The notes beneath the pieces were generated by a model, which saw nothing but the letters and a program-made list of their open reading frames with translations, was not told the DNA's origin and did not search any database. Below are positions 19,313 to 27,639 of a DNA stretch of 64,000 bases, piece by piece (position 1 is the first letter of the stretch; every line of letters starts with the position of its first letter). Origin of the DNA: Bacteroides sp. (GTDB lineage: Bacteria > Bacteroidota > Bacteroidia > Bacteroidales > Bacteroidaceae); the NCBI RefSeq assembly GCF_028690125.1, contig NZ_JAQVBV010000005.1:62001-126000 (forward strand), read 5' to 3'. The position numbers and the translations under genes were made by a program.

Positions 19313-19681
19313 TTACTTTGCATTTCCTGTAACTTTCAACTGAAAAGGAGAATCTTTCACATTGCAATAGATCGTTATGGTTTTATCAAAATGTTCCGCA
19401 TATTCCGCTTTATAAGTCACATTCAATAATAAAGTATATCCTGGACGAACAGGTTCCCTGATATAATCTACCGTGATACAGCCACATGAAGTATTTATGT
19501 TATCAATTACCAAAAGATTGACACCTATATTAGTTAATACAAATTCGACCTTTTGCTCTTGCTCCCAAGCAAAATCACCAAAAGAAATAAATGACTTATC
19601 AAGAGTTATTTCTGTCAGTATGATTTGTCGTCTATCTTTACTAAACTTCATTTCCTCATTCAATATAGTTTTCAGATACAA
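19313..19681 (-). pseudogene. Truncated DUF1573 gene (C-terminal domain only)
   Basis: A 122-residue open frame matching only the last ~120 residues of the DUF1573 lipoprotein at 27640..28509: shared FGDFAW/FGEFPW, NTSCGCI/ITSCGCM and the closing GNAK/GDAK. The lipoprotein signal and thioredoxin-like N-terminal domain are missing, and the first ~20 residues correspond to the interdomain linker, so it is a 5'-truncated copy. It could still be expressed as a cytoplasmic Ig-like domain, but without export it is unlikely to work. It lies between the 20916 propeller gene and the transglutaminase remnant. Confidence 0.65.
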
Positions 19682-19776
19682 ATAATATCAGAAAGACTAG
19701 TATTTTCCTTGAATTCGAATAAAAGCTTTCCATGTTGTTAAAATATAACAATCATATTCCAGATTCAAAACGATTA

Positions 19777-20916
19777 TTACTTTTTTAAAGAACATATTGC
19801 TAAAATTACATTAGAATCAAATTGTATATCAGCAGACAGAGACTTACTCAATTCAGTTAAACTGTCGTCAGTAAATATAGATGGATAAACCGGATATATC
19901 AACATAGTATCTGTAGAATACAACAGTTGTGTCGAAATAGGATATTTTACCGATGCCATAAAAGGATTATTAAATACATAACCTTTTTTCGATTTAATAT
20001 TATAGAAACAATTATAAGAATGTACTATCCCTAATCCGCTTTCTATAAACGAGAAAAATATTCTATTTTTATTTATAAAACACCGACTAATATCTCCCAA
20101 ATAAGTCTTACCGGAAAGCAATTTATCATATTCTTCTTTGTTATCCATCTCAATAATCTTATCATAAGGCATTGTCTTTTCACCAAAATCTACTTGAAGA
20201 TAAGGAATAACATCTGTACCTGAGATTTCATAGACGACATTACTTGATGGATAATAAAAGAAAACCCTACCATGCTCATCACTCACAAAAGTTGGTGAAA
20301 ATGTTACATTTACAAATTCTTTTTGAGGGAAAAATTGTTTCCTAACACTTTGCAAATTTGAAGTTAAAAGTGTCAAATTATAATATTCTTGGTTCTGATC
20401 ACTAAAACAGCTATATACCCAAAGACCCTCTTTTGTTTTAAAAAAAGAATTGAATGATATTAATGATTTCTGAGTCTTATCTACCAAATTACCAGACAAA
20501 TCATAAGTGTATATACAATTTCTAAATCTTTCATGGGCAAATATTAACATATTTTCTTTATCAAACTGAATATCATTTATAAACATATATTCATCCGGCC
20601 CTTCACCTTTCTTGCCAATCCTTCTGGTAAATTTCCCATCAATCCCAAATAAAAAAATTTCCATTGATTTTTGATCAAAGATAATTATATGTTCATTTGT
20701 TACAAACATTTTGGTAATTTCGCCAATAAGTATTTCTTTAGTCGTCTCCAATGCTACATATTTTACAGAGTCAAAGCATTTCTTAAAATCTAGTTCCTCA
20801 TTGTTTTTTACATCTATATTAACAGCATTAACAGGAGAATCCATTCCTCTTTGAGGAGAAGAGCATGCACAGATAATCAATACAAATGTCACTAAAATAA
20901 AAATATATTTTTTCAT
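19777..20916 (-). CDS. Six-bladed beta-propeller lipoprotein
   Basis: A 379-residue protein of the Bacteroidetes 6-bladed beta-propeller family (PF17170 type), function unknown. The N-terminus MKKYIFILVTFVLIICAC is a lipoprotein signal with the lipobox Cys near 17. Family features follow: SVKYVALETTKEILIGEITK, FGIDGKFTRRIGKKGEGPDEY (blade wording) and a C-terminal repeat set. I chose ATG 20916 because it starts the signal peptide; the frame is open further to 21009 only because of the decayed peptide gene upstream. It is the only intact gene of its decaying module, 60 bp after an NVEALA pseudogene. Confidence 0.85.
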   Translation of the reverse strand: MKKYIFILVTFVLIICACSSPQRGMDSPVNAVNIDVKNNEELDFKKCFDSVKYVALETTKEILIGEITKMFVTNEHIIIFDQKSMEIFLFGIDGKFTRRIGKKGEGPDEYMFINDIQFDKENMLIFAHERFRNCIYTYDLSGNLVDKTQKSLISFNSFFKTKEGLWVYSCFSDQNQEYYNLTLLTSNLQSVRKQFFPQKEFVNVTFSPTFVSDEHGRVFFYYPSSNVVYEISGTDVIPYLQVDFGEKTMPYDKIIEMDNKEEYDKLLSGKTYLGDISRCFINKNRIFFSFIESGLGIVHSYNCFYNIKSKKGYVFNNPFMASVKYPISTQLLYSTDTMLIYPVYPSIFTDDSLTELSKSLSADIQFDSNVILAICSLKK

Positions 20917-20983
20917 TTTTATGATAATAATGAGTTGAATGTGGAGCACTTTATGATACCCACATTCAATTCTGTTAGTAAAT

Positions 20984-21311
20984 TTAGCACTCTTCGTAAG
21001 AACAACCATCTGGATCTACAGCATTTTATTTTCACAGTTTCTATCGACGAAGGTGTGTTGTTTGAAACTTTTCCTTCAAATAACCAAACATTTAATTTAA
21101 TATCAAATGTCCAACCAGAAGATGATGTCGAAACAATAGTTTTTTCTCCTTCTTGCCAGTTTTTTATCACTTCCACTCTCATTATTCGCGAATGTTTCAA
21201 TGTTAGTTAATACCATATCTGACAAACAATTGACCCCTTGACTAATATAAACATTATATTTCATAATTATAGCTACCAGTGTTACAATATAGATAAAATA
21301 AACTTTTTCAT
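20984..21311 (-). pseudogene. Frameshifted NVEALA peptide gene
   Basis: Three frames together spell an NVEALA-type secreted peptide. ATG 21311 reads MKKFILSI, then a shift gives VTLVAIIMKYNVY (hydrophobic signal) and LTNIETFANNESGSD (NVEALA-like motif). A second shift gives KNWQEGEKTIVSTSSSGW through KIKCC, and a third gives AVDPDGCSYEEC and a stop at 20984. No single frame covers the peptide, so I read it as a pseudogene. Promoter site H lies about 250 bp upstream and the propeller gene follows. The frame assignments are my manual reconstruction. Confidence 0.65.
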
Positions 21312-21412
21312 TTTTATACTTTTTATTTAAAAAATAAACATTTAATCCACATCTATCATTTCTGCGAAAGCAAAACATATTTGCTGCAACTCGATATTAT
21401 TCTTATCTTTAT

Positions 21413-21842
21413 CTTCTTCCTTTTTATCCTTATTCTCAGACGATTTTTTTTATCAGAACATACTGCAATTATGCTTAACGCAAGACAAAGTATTACTCAC
21501 TTACATTTGTGTTTTTCCATCATTATTTATTTTACTATATCATATACATTAAATTTCAAAAATAAAGGTAAGAAATATGTGAGTAAAAACACTCAAAACT
21601 TGCAGACAATTTATAACCAATCTTGTTTTTTTCTAAAATAGTCCATTTCGTCCTACATTCTACAACACTTTATTCACCTTATCATTTCATCAAGACCATA
21701 TATTAATAAAACATGATTGTTTTATTAATTATTAACGACCAAAGATATGTATTTTTTTGTAATAAAAAAAACAAAAACCTATTTAATCTTCTTCATTATA
21801 CTTTTTCAGAATATCTTATCCGTATGTCAATTTTTCAAACAC
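21413..21842. repeat. Direct repeat copy 2, with efflux-adaptor 5' fragment
   Basis: Copy of 17905..18332. It includes a broken adaptor start (tandem ATG at 21518..21523, then an in-frame stop after MMEKHKCK), the duplicated promoter (site H), and the 3' tail of a signal peptidase gene at about 21780..21840. It places a copy of the efflux promoter in front of the NVEALA/propeller module. Confidence 0.85.
21563..21650 (-). promoter_or_regulatory. Promoter with direct-repeat operator, site H
   Basis: Duplicate of site G. The -7 box is TACCTTTA (21563..21570) and the operator 21604..21619 again lies after exactly 33 bp. The operator has drifted further (minus strand TGGTTATAAATTGTCT). The distal box CCATTTCGTC is at 21643. 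It now faces the NVEALA pseudogene and the propeller at 19777. Confidence 0.5.
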
Positions 21843-21856
21843 AATTTTTGAACAAA

Positions 21857-22912
21857 TTATTTTATCCTAAATTGTACAATATGACTTTCAGGATTATCAG
21901 TCAGCCCATATATCATTCCAACTTTTTCATCAACAACAAAGTCAAAAATCGGCGTATCCAATTGATAATATTTTTTAGGATTACCTTCCCAATCAAACAC
22001 CAGAATCTTATTTCTAAGATAATGTCTTGCATCTTTTGGATCGAAAACTTTTCCCGAATAGAGCACATATATATATCCACCTATTGTATGTGGATATAAA
22101 TATCCATTTCTTTCAAATCCTTTGTTAGATCTTATCCGGTCTCCTTCCTGATGTACTTCCGGGAAAAAATGATCCGGTCCATGAAGCCTTTTCAATAAGT
22201 TCATATCAGCATCATAAAATTCAATCAAATCAGTACGTTTATAGGTAACCACAACCTTAGTTCCCTCTTCATTTACCCCTAAATTATTCACAAATCCTTC
22301 TATCTTTTCCACATCTGTATTCAAGTTGGAAAGAGAAAGGTAATCTCCTTTAGTAAAAAGAGTATCTCCATCAGCATCAAACAAAAAAAATCTTTTATGA
22401 GCAAAAGTATGCATAGAAGCAAGAAATTTACCTCTTGATAAAGGAACTATATCATTGCAAAATTCTTTATAGGAAATTACACGTTCAATCTCAACTCTAT
22501 TTTCACAAAGAAATTTGCTTTGATCACAAATATACAGCACCCTACGATTTCTATCCAAAAGCCAGATGTTGCCATCATGTGACGGAATCAAGGTCGGATC
22601 AATCATTTCATTAGGACCTATACCAAATGTGACACATTCTCCCACTTTTTTCTTTGACTGCATATTAAAGATGTGATAGATCTGCTCAACATTTCTATTT
22701 TTAGTTATCAAAAAAGAATCAATAAGATGTATTTTAACAGGCTTCAATAAAATATCATCAAAAGCAACACTATCTCCTTTCAATTCAATACATTCTTTAA
22801 AATCATCAAAAGAAAAAAGACTTACATCAGGATACTGTTTAGTTTCATAGTATGCTGACATAATGAACAAAGGTAGAATTAGGATTATAAATATTTTCAA
22901 ACTATTTTTCAT
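21857..22912 (-). CDS. TolB-like six-bladed propeller protein (BF3164-like)
   Basis: A 351-residue secreted protein with an N-terminal hydrophobic signal (MKNSLKIFIILILPLFIMSAY) but no obvious lipobox Cys. The rest matches the Bacteroidetes TolB-like 6-bladed propeller family (PF15869 type): GECVTFGIGPNEM, WLLDRNRRVLYI and a closing YGLTDNPESHIVQFRIK. Function is unknown; such proteins often sit beside NVEALA peptides. The start overlaps the end of the IS-interrupted gene by 11 bp, so the two were translationally coupled before the IS arrived. It is similar in layout to 41764..42819. Confidence 0.82.
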   Translation of the reverse strand: MKNSLKIFIILILPLFIMSAYYETKQYPDVSLFSFDDFKECIELKGDSVAFDDILLKPVKIHLIDSFLITKNRNVEQIYHIFNMQSKKKVGECVTFGIGPNEMIDPTLIPSHDGNIWLLDRNRRVLYICDQSKFLCENRVEIERVISYKEFCNDIVPLSRGKFLASMHTFAHKRFFLFDADGDTLFTKGDYLSLSNLNTDVEKIEGFVNNLGVNEEGTKVVVTYKRTDLIEFYDADMNLLKRLHGPDHFFPEVHQEGDRIRSNKGFERNGYLYPHTIGGYIYVLYSGKVFDPKDARHYLRNKILVFDWEGNPKKYYQLDTPIFDFVVDEKVGMIYGLTDNPESHIVQFRIK

Positions 22913-23041
22913 TTTTCTTTGTTAGTTTATAATAAATAATACAATAATTACCCAGTTGCTTATAAATATCTTTATATTTTTCAATACTAGTATCCAGCTC
23001 CTTTCCAACAATCATTTTCTTTATTAAATTCTCCTTTTTAG
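22902..23041 (-). pseudogene. 3' part of IS-interrupted secreted protein gene
   Basis: The last 45 codons (KKENLIKKMIVGKELDTS through LTKKNEK) of the gene whose 5' part lies at 24509..25085. Removing the IS and one TAG target copy joins the two in frame (YDEGSKET + KKENLIKK). The stop overlaps the downstream propeller start by 11 bp. Confidence 0.85.
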
Positions 23042-23065
23042 TGAACTGCACCCCAGAAGTTGGAC
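23042..23065 (+). repeat. Left terminal inverted repeat of the IS
   Basis: Begins TGAACTGCACCCCAGAAG; 24 bp, perfect match to the complement of 24485..24508. Confidence 0.95.
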
Positions 23066-23081
23066 ATAAATCAATAAACTT

Positions 23082-23648
23082 ATGTTCGAAGAAAAGAGAA
23101 GAAAAAACAAGAAACATGATTTTACAGAGCGTATAGTTGCTGTTCGAAAGGTTCTAAATGATCACGTTTCTGTACGGGCTGCTGCTAAAGAAATTGGAGC
23201 AGATCACATGCAAGTCAAATACTGGGTTTCTATGTGCGAACGCCATGGTGAAGATAGCCTTTTACCTGGTCGTTTAAACTATAGTGGTGAATTTAAGGTC
23301 ACTGTAATAGAGGATATGTATACAAATAAATTAACTTTGTATGATACTGCCTTAAAATACTGTATTCCAAGTCCGAGTACAGTTCTTTCATGGAAGAGAT
23401 TATATGATACTTCTGGCAGTGCCGGACTATACAGTAATCATAAAATGTGGAGTGAAACTATGCGAACAATTAAAAGCAAGCAGAAAAATGAAAAATCAGA
23501 AGAGGCGTCGTCTGTGCAAAATAAGAGTCTTCAGAAGGAGGTCGAATACCTTAGAGCGGAGAATGCCTACTTAAAAAAATTACAAGCCTTAGTTCAGCAG
23601 CGGATCGACCAAGAGAAAGGGAACGAGCTGCCGCCATCCAAGAACTAA
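23082..23648 (+). CDS. IS3-family transposase OrfA (helix-turn-helix)
   Basis: A 188-residue OrfA. Two helix-turn-helix regions (VSVRAAAKEIGADHMQVKYW and the later TLYDTALKYCIPSPSTVLSW) bind the IS ends. A leucine-zipper segment, LQKEVEYLRAENAYLKKLQA, precedes the frameshift window, as in IS150. It is the N-terminal part of the OrfAB transposase and also acts alone as a repressor in related elements (family knowledge). It starts 17 bp inside the left inverted repeat. Confidence 0.93.
   Translation: MFEEKRRKNKKHDFTERIVAVRKVLNDHVSVRAAAKEIGADHMQVKYWVSMCERHGEDSLLPGRLNYSGEFKVTVIEDMYTNKLTLYDTALKYCIPSPSTVLSWKRLYDTSGSAGLYSNHKMWSETMRTIKSKQKNEKSEEASSVQNKSLQKEVEYLRAENAYLKKLQALVQQRIDQEKGNELPPSKN
23573..23579 (+). 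other. Programmed -1 frameshift site (A7)
   Basis: The heptamer A AAA AAA lies in the correct phase of orfA (TTA AAA AAA TTA). In the -1 frame there is no stop from here to orfB, reading ITSLSSAADRPRERERAA onward, so slippage yields the OrfAB fusion. Confidence 0.8.
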
Positions 23649-23674
23649 GGCAAGAACATACACTCTCAGTATTA

Positions 23675-24481
23675 TTGAAGGTGTCAGGGATGGCTAGAAG
23701 CACATTTTATTATCATCAAAGCAAGAGTAATATTACTGATAAATATATTGAATATAAACGAATTATACATGCTATTTATCACGAGAATAAGGGTCGATAT
23801 GGATATAGACGTATTGCTTTAGAGATTCGAAGACGGGGGTATGTCATAAATTCTAAGACCGTTCTTAAACTCATGCACAGTTGTGGATTAAAATGTATGG
23901 TTCGTATCAAAAAGTATAGATCTTACAAAGGGGAATATGGAAAAATAGCTCCAAATCTGTTATTGCGAGATTTTATTGCAGACAAACCTAATCAGAAATG
24001 GGTAACGGACATTACTCAGTTTGAAATGTTTGGTGTAAAATGCTTTCTATCTCCAATCATGGATTTATACAACAGGGAAATAATAAGCTACACAGTGTCA
24101 TATAGACCTACATTTAATATGGTTACAGATATCTTGAAGAAAGCATTTAGGAAAGTACCAGATAATACAAACCTTATTCTTCATTCTGATCAAGGTTGGC
24201 ATTATCAGCATCAAACGTATCAAAGATTACTTAGAGAAAAAGGTGTCGTACAGAGTATGTCTCGTAAAGGTAATTGTCTTGATAATGCTGTAATTGAAAA
24301 TTTCTTTGGATTATTAAAATCAGAATTGCTATATTTACGCAAGTTCACCTCAATAGAGGAATTTATACGAGAACTGAATAAATATATCAAGTATTACAAT
24401 ACAAAAAGAATCAAACTGAACCTCGATGGATTCAGTCCAGTTCAATATCGAAAACAAAACTTGATAGCTGTATCAAAATAA
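23675..24481 (+). CDS. IS3-family transposase OrfB (DDE catalytic part)
   Basis: A 268-residue catalytic part of the transposase with an rve/RNase H-like integrase core. The three acidic residues are visible in WVTDITQF, LILHSDQGWHYQ and DNAVIENFFG. The N-terminal HTH_21 region reads YGYRRIALEIRRRGY. It is expected to be made mainly as an OrfAB fusion by -1 frameshifting at 23573..23579; the ATG at 23675 may not be used. The HSDQGWHYQH wording is typical of the IS150 subgroup. Confidence 0.94.
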   Translation: MKVSGMARSTFYYHQSKSNITDKYIEYKRIIHAIYHENKGRYGYRRIALEIRRRGYVINSKTVLKLMHSCGLKCMVRIKKYRSYKGEYGKIAPNLLLRDFIADKPNQKWVTDITQFEMFGVKCFLSPIMDLYNREIISYTVSYRPTFNMVTDILKKAFRKVPDNTNLILHSDQGWHYQHQTYQRLLREKGVVQSMSRKGNCLDNAVIENFFGLLKSELLYLRKFTSIEEFIRELNKYIKYYNTKRIKLNLDGFSPVQYRKQNLIAVSK

Positions 24482-25085
24482 TCCGTCCAACTTCTGGGGT
24501 GCAGTTCATAGTCTCTTTACTTCCTTCATCATAGATAAGAATTGCAGGTATATTCTGCCCCAATATTTCACCACTCATTTTGAAGTTAACAAATTTAGCA
24601 ACATTCTTCTCTCCTATTAAATAAGGGGCACTAAATACACAACCACTAAGAAAATATGAATAAATAACAGTTTTCTGATAGTTTGACCAATCAACTAATA
24701 AATCAACGCGAGTTCTATCTCCCTGTCTTATGTCACCACCTTTTATAGCGGTCATTTTCTCTTTACCATCAACTAACTGGACTATATACAAAGTAAATTC
24801 CAGATTTGAAGACACAAAAGGAGAATAAAACTTACAATTAATGTCATTCAATCCCTTTGGCATCGGAACAGCAATAGCTCCTTTAGGAACAGTCAAAGTT
24901 TTAATCCCATCACCATAATTCTTTAAATAAGGTTTCCCTTTTTTATAATAAGTCGTGTCACTAGCTGAAACAGTTACAACATTATTTTTACGTATATACT
25001 CTTCTATATTTCTATTTAATTCTTGGGCCTGACCAAAAAACGGAAATAATCCCACCAACAAATAAAAAGTGCAAAATATTCTCAT
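24432..25085 (-). pseudogene. 5' part of an IS-interrupted secreted protein gene (unknown function)
   Basis: I do not recognise this family. The protein has a clear signal peptide (MRIFCTFYLLVGLFPFFGQA, cleavage near QAQ) and about 170 residues of beta-rich sequence, so it is probably periplasmic or secreted. The native frame runs to about residue 192 (YDEGSKET) and then enters the IS, where a spurious 25-residue tail is added before a stop at 24432. Its true C-terminus lies at 22902..23041, giving an intact length of about 237 residues. It follows an NVEALA gene by 90 bp and precedes a propeller gene, the usual company in this island. Confidence 0.75.
24485..24508 (-). repeat. Right terminal inverted repeat of the IS
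   Basis: 24 bp ending in GGGGTGCAGTTCA, followed by the TAG target copy at 24509..24511. Confidence 0.95.
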
Positions 25086-25174
25086 AAGTACTTTTATAAA
25101 TTAAAGCTAACAATAGATTATCAGATACCTCTTCACAGAACTCTATTAATCCATTGCCAGCATTAATTCTTTAG

Positions 25175-25384
25175 TTAATATCCTCTCATATCGTAACAAT
25201 AACGCCACCCTCCATCATGATACCCAAAACAATCAGCTGAAGGGTCATAACAACAATGTGCCGTATAACAATCAAGGGGAGTTATCCCCTCATTATCAGC
25301 CAGTGCTTCCATATTCGACAATGCTAAATTTGATAATATAGTTTCTACCTTTTGAAAAGTATAAGTCATATAAACTGTCATCAT
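25175..25384 (-). CDS. NVEALA-type secreted peptide
   Basis: A short NVEALA-family peptide (PF14055 type). LSNLALSNMEALADNEG carries the family motif, followed by a Cys-rich tail with six Cys (DCYTAHCCYDPSADCFGYH, then RYCYD). The visible start MMTVYMTY leaves only part of a signal anchor. Upstream the same frame reads IALIIVLI but meets a stop, and ATG AGA in another frame precedes it, so a 1-nt shift near 25410 may have shortened the signal. Function is unknown. It heads the group with the IS-interrupted gene and the propeller at 21857. Confidence 0.7.
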   Translation of the reverse strand: MMTVYMTYTFQKVETILSNLALSNMEALADNEGITPLDCYTAHCCYDPSADCFGYHDGGWRYCYDMRGY

Positions 25385-25636
25385 TATGAGTACTATTATT
25401 AAAGCAATTTCTCATATAAGGTTTTTTCTTATTGAATATTATTTAATATAAGATTATATGTCTCTGTAAACTAAAAAGCACTTAATCATGATTCACCCAT
25501 ATTCATTTATTATTCTTTCCCATGCCATTTTGTATTTATATTTAAAGTTATACATCTACTATTAAGCTTTAAGTTCTGGTATCATTCCAAACTTCGTGAA
25601 TTTCTATGTAATATCCAAGAAGTAACTGTATAAAAA

Positions 25637-25670
25637 ATACGCAAACAATATTTATATATGGTTTGCGTAT
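25637..25670 (-). terminator. Terminator of the DUF1573-ligase operon
   Basis: Arms ATACGCAAAC and GTTTGCGTAT form a 10-bp perfect stem. The minus strand continues TTTTTTAT. It lies about 230 bp past the ligase stop. The rest of 25385..25636 is AT-rich with no recognised gene. Confidence 0.7.
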
Positions 25671-25737
25671 ATGATATCTACATTAAAAACTAAGATTATT
25701 GATAAAATCGACCTTTCTTGAGCCATTTACGCAGAAC

Positions 25738-25882
25738 AGTATATTCAGAATAGCATCCACTATTTTTATTATAATACTCATTCTTATTTTATTTTCTGTA
25801 ATTCAATTAATTCCTGATAAGCTATCACACCTAAAACAGATTTAACGCTCTCCTGATGGATAGCAATTGGGAAGCAGCCTAA
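25738..25882 (-). pseudogene. Remnant of signal peptidase start and glutaminase-like end
   Basis: Similar to two parts of the 33.1-33.5 kb region: the lepB start / glutaminase-like stop junction (shared TGTAATTC.ATTAATTCCTGAT) and then, after a deletion, CTCTCCTGATG.ATAGCAAT. It shows that this module once carried the glutaminase-like and signal-peptidase genes. Confidence 0.6.
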
Positions 25883-25899
25883 CATTTAAAGAAAAAAAC

Positions 25900-27585
25900 T
25901 CAATTACTATCTCCTCCATTACTATTTAGTGAAACCACCAGTTTCTTAACCTCTTCCCGCATCTCTTTCACCGCTGTAGACTGAACTTTTGGTTCCTTTG
26001 TCAGCACTATTTCCGCTATACTTTTCAATTTCTCCAATTGCCTGTATCCCGGCTCTGCATAAAGTTTCGCCAACAAATAATAAGGATAGATCCGATTAGG
26101 TAACCGATGCGTAGAACGTATCAACCATCCTTCCGCCTTTCCATATTCCCCTGCTGCCTGATAATTCTTTCCAATTATATTTAGAACCATTGGATCATTA
26201 CAGTGTACTATTGCTTCTTTAAGCACTTTTGTTGAGCTCTCGTAATCCTTTAATTTATGTAAACAATGTCCATATTCAAAAAGAAAAGTTCCATTACGAT
26301 TTAACTCCGAATATAATGTCTCATAGCCTTCTTTTGCAGCTTGATAAGCACCTATTTTATAAAGCATCTGATAGCTAGACCATTTTTTGGAAGCATCATA
26401 CCAATTATGATTCCAATAAAAAGTCCCCCATAGAGTAATCATTACAGTAAATAATAGCACATAGAAACGAGAACGCCCCACAACACAGGCGGCTAACAAG
26501 AAGTAAAATGCCACTGCAAAACCAGGTATTTGCATAGGATAAGAAAAAAATGCAAATATTAAAATCGAAATCACACCACCACAAGTACTGAAACGTTTTT
26601 CAGTAGCGCCTTTCCAAAGGCTAAAACTTATTACAAATAACACTACCAATAAAAAAGGAATACCTTGTTCCACAGCAACCTGCAAATATTCATTGAAAGC
26701 ATATTCCGGACTCCCTGCTACCAATTCTTCGGTTTCAGAGTAATTTGCATTGGCAAAATATTTTTCTTGGGCCATTCCATATGCATAGGAAAATCCATTC
26801 AAACCATATCCCATTAATGGTTTTTCTGCAATAGCAATACTAGTAACCTTCCACATCAATAGCCGTCCACTAGCCGAATCAGCTTTTAAAAAGAAAAGAG
26901 CATAACCGGAGGCTGACACTACTACTCCCCCAATGACAGCAACCAGAAATACCCTTTTCTTATATTTTTTTACCACCTTTCTCAAACGAGCTCCCCATGA
27001 ATAATGTACTCCATATACCCACAATCCGGAAACGACTGTTGCCAACCATGCAGAACGACTCATACCCGCAGGCAAAACACAAATAATCAATAAGAGTACA
27101 CCTAAACTTATATAATATTTCCCTTGTTCAATCCATTTCCGGTTAGCCTTATCTTTCAACAATAGCCATTCTCCCAAACAAATAGGAAATACCATTGCCA
27201 AATAACCTGAATAAGGTCCCGGATTATAAAATGATCCCGTCAATGCAAATAATGAATGGTGTGACACAAACTGCCCATATATTTGCCCTAAGCCCCAGAT
27301 AGCTTCAACACCACCAAGCAAAATTAAACTCCAAATAACCGAGTTATAGAATCTATCTTCCTTTCTGTCATTTATACTAAGAGAAAAAAGAGAACATACT
27401 GCAAACACTACAGTCATCCGACTGAGCCACATCTTCTGATATGACATTTCTGCTATATCAAAATGATCCGGAGAAACTAATACTACTCCCAATAGTGACA
27501 TTACCCCTATAAACACTACCAGACTAACAACAAATCTCAAACTAATCCGACTAGTAGTGTTTATACAATACATTCTCTCTTTCAT
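25900..27585 (-). CDS. O-antigen-ligase-like membrane protein with C-terminal TPRs
   Basis: A 561-residue protein of the Wzy/WaaL (O-antigen ligase, PF04932) superfamily. About ten hydrophobic segments span residues 10-395. The conserved periplasmic region includes SGRLLMWKVTSIAIAEKPL, GYGLNGF and EYAFNEYLQVAVEQG, matching the ligase/polymerase signature. Residues 410-555 form tetratricopeptide-like helices (for example YESSTKVLKEAIVHC). Members join a lipid-linked glycan to an acceptor; here the substrate is unknown. It follows the DUF1573 gene by 54 bp under site A. Remnants of the same gene lie at 32110 and 41318. Confidence 0.85.
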   Translation of the reverse strand: MKERMYCINTTSRISLRFVVSLVVFIGVMSLLGVVLVSPDHFDIAEMSYQKMWLSRMTVVFAVCSLFSLSINDRKEDRFYNSVIWSLILLGGVEAIWGLGQIYGQFVSHHSLFALTGSFYNPGPYSGYLAMVFPICLGEWLLLKDKANRKWIEQGKYYISLGVLLLIICVLPAGMSRSAWLATVVSGLWVYGVHYSWGARLRKVVKKYKKRVFLVAVIGGVVVSASGYALFFLKADSASGRLLMWKVTSIAIAEKPLMGYGLNGFSYAYGMAQEKYFANANYSETEELVAGSPEYAFNEYLQVAVEQGIPFLLVVLFVISFSLWKGATEKRFSTCGGVISILIFAFFSYPMQIPGFAVAFYFLLAACVVGRSRFYVLLFTVMITLWGTFYWNHNWYDASKKWSSYQMLYKIGAYQAAKEGYETLYSELNRNGTFLFEYGHCLHKLKDYESSTKVLKEAIVHCNDPMVLNIIGKNYQAAGEYGKAEGWLIRSTHRLPNRIYPYYLLAKLYAEPGYRQLEKLKSIAEIVLTKEPKVQSTAVKEMREEVKKLVVSLNSNGGDSN

Positions 27586-27639
27586 AATCTAAGTTAAGGT
27601 TTATGGTTGTATTTCTATAAAATCATGCAAGCTTACTAT

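Larger units (their letters stand above)
23042..24508 (+). mobile_element. IS3-family insertion sequence (IS150-like), 1467 bp
   Basis: A complete element with 24-bp perfect terminal inverted repeats beginning TGAACTGCACCCCAGAAG and a 3-bp target duplication TAG (23039..23041 and 24509..24511). It carries orfA and orfB in two frames joined by a -1 slippery A7. Both frames are open and the DDE residues are present, so it looks active or recent. It is inserted against the direction of the interrupted gene. Confidence 0.95.
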
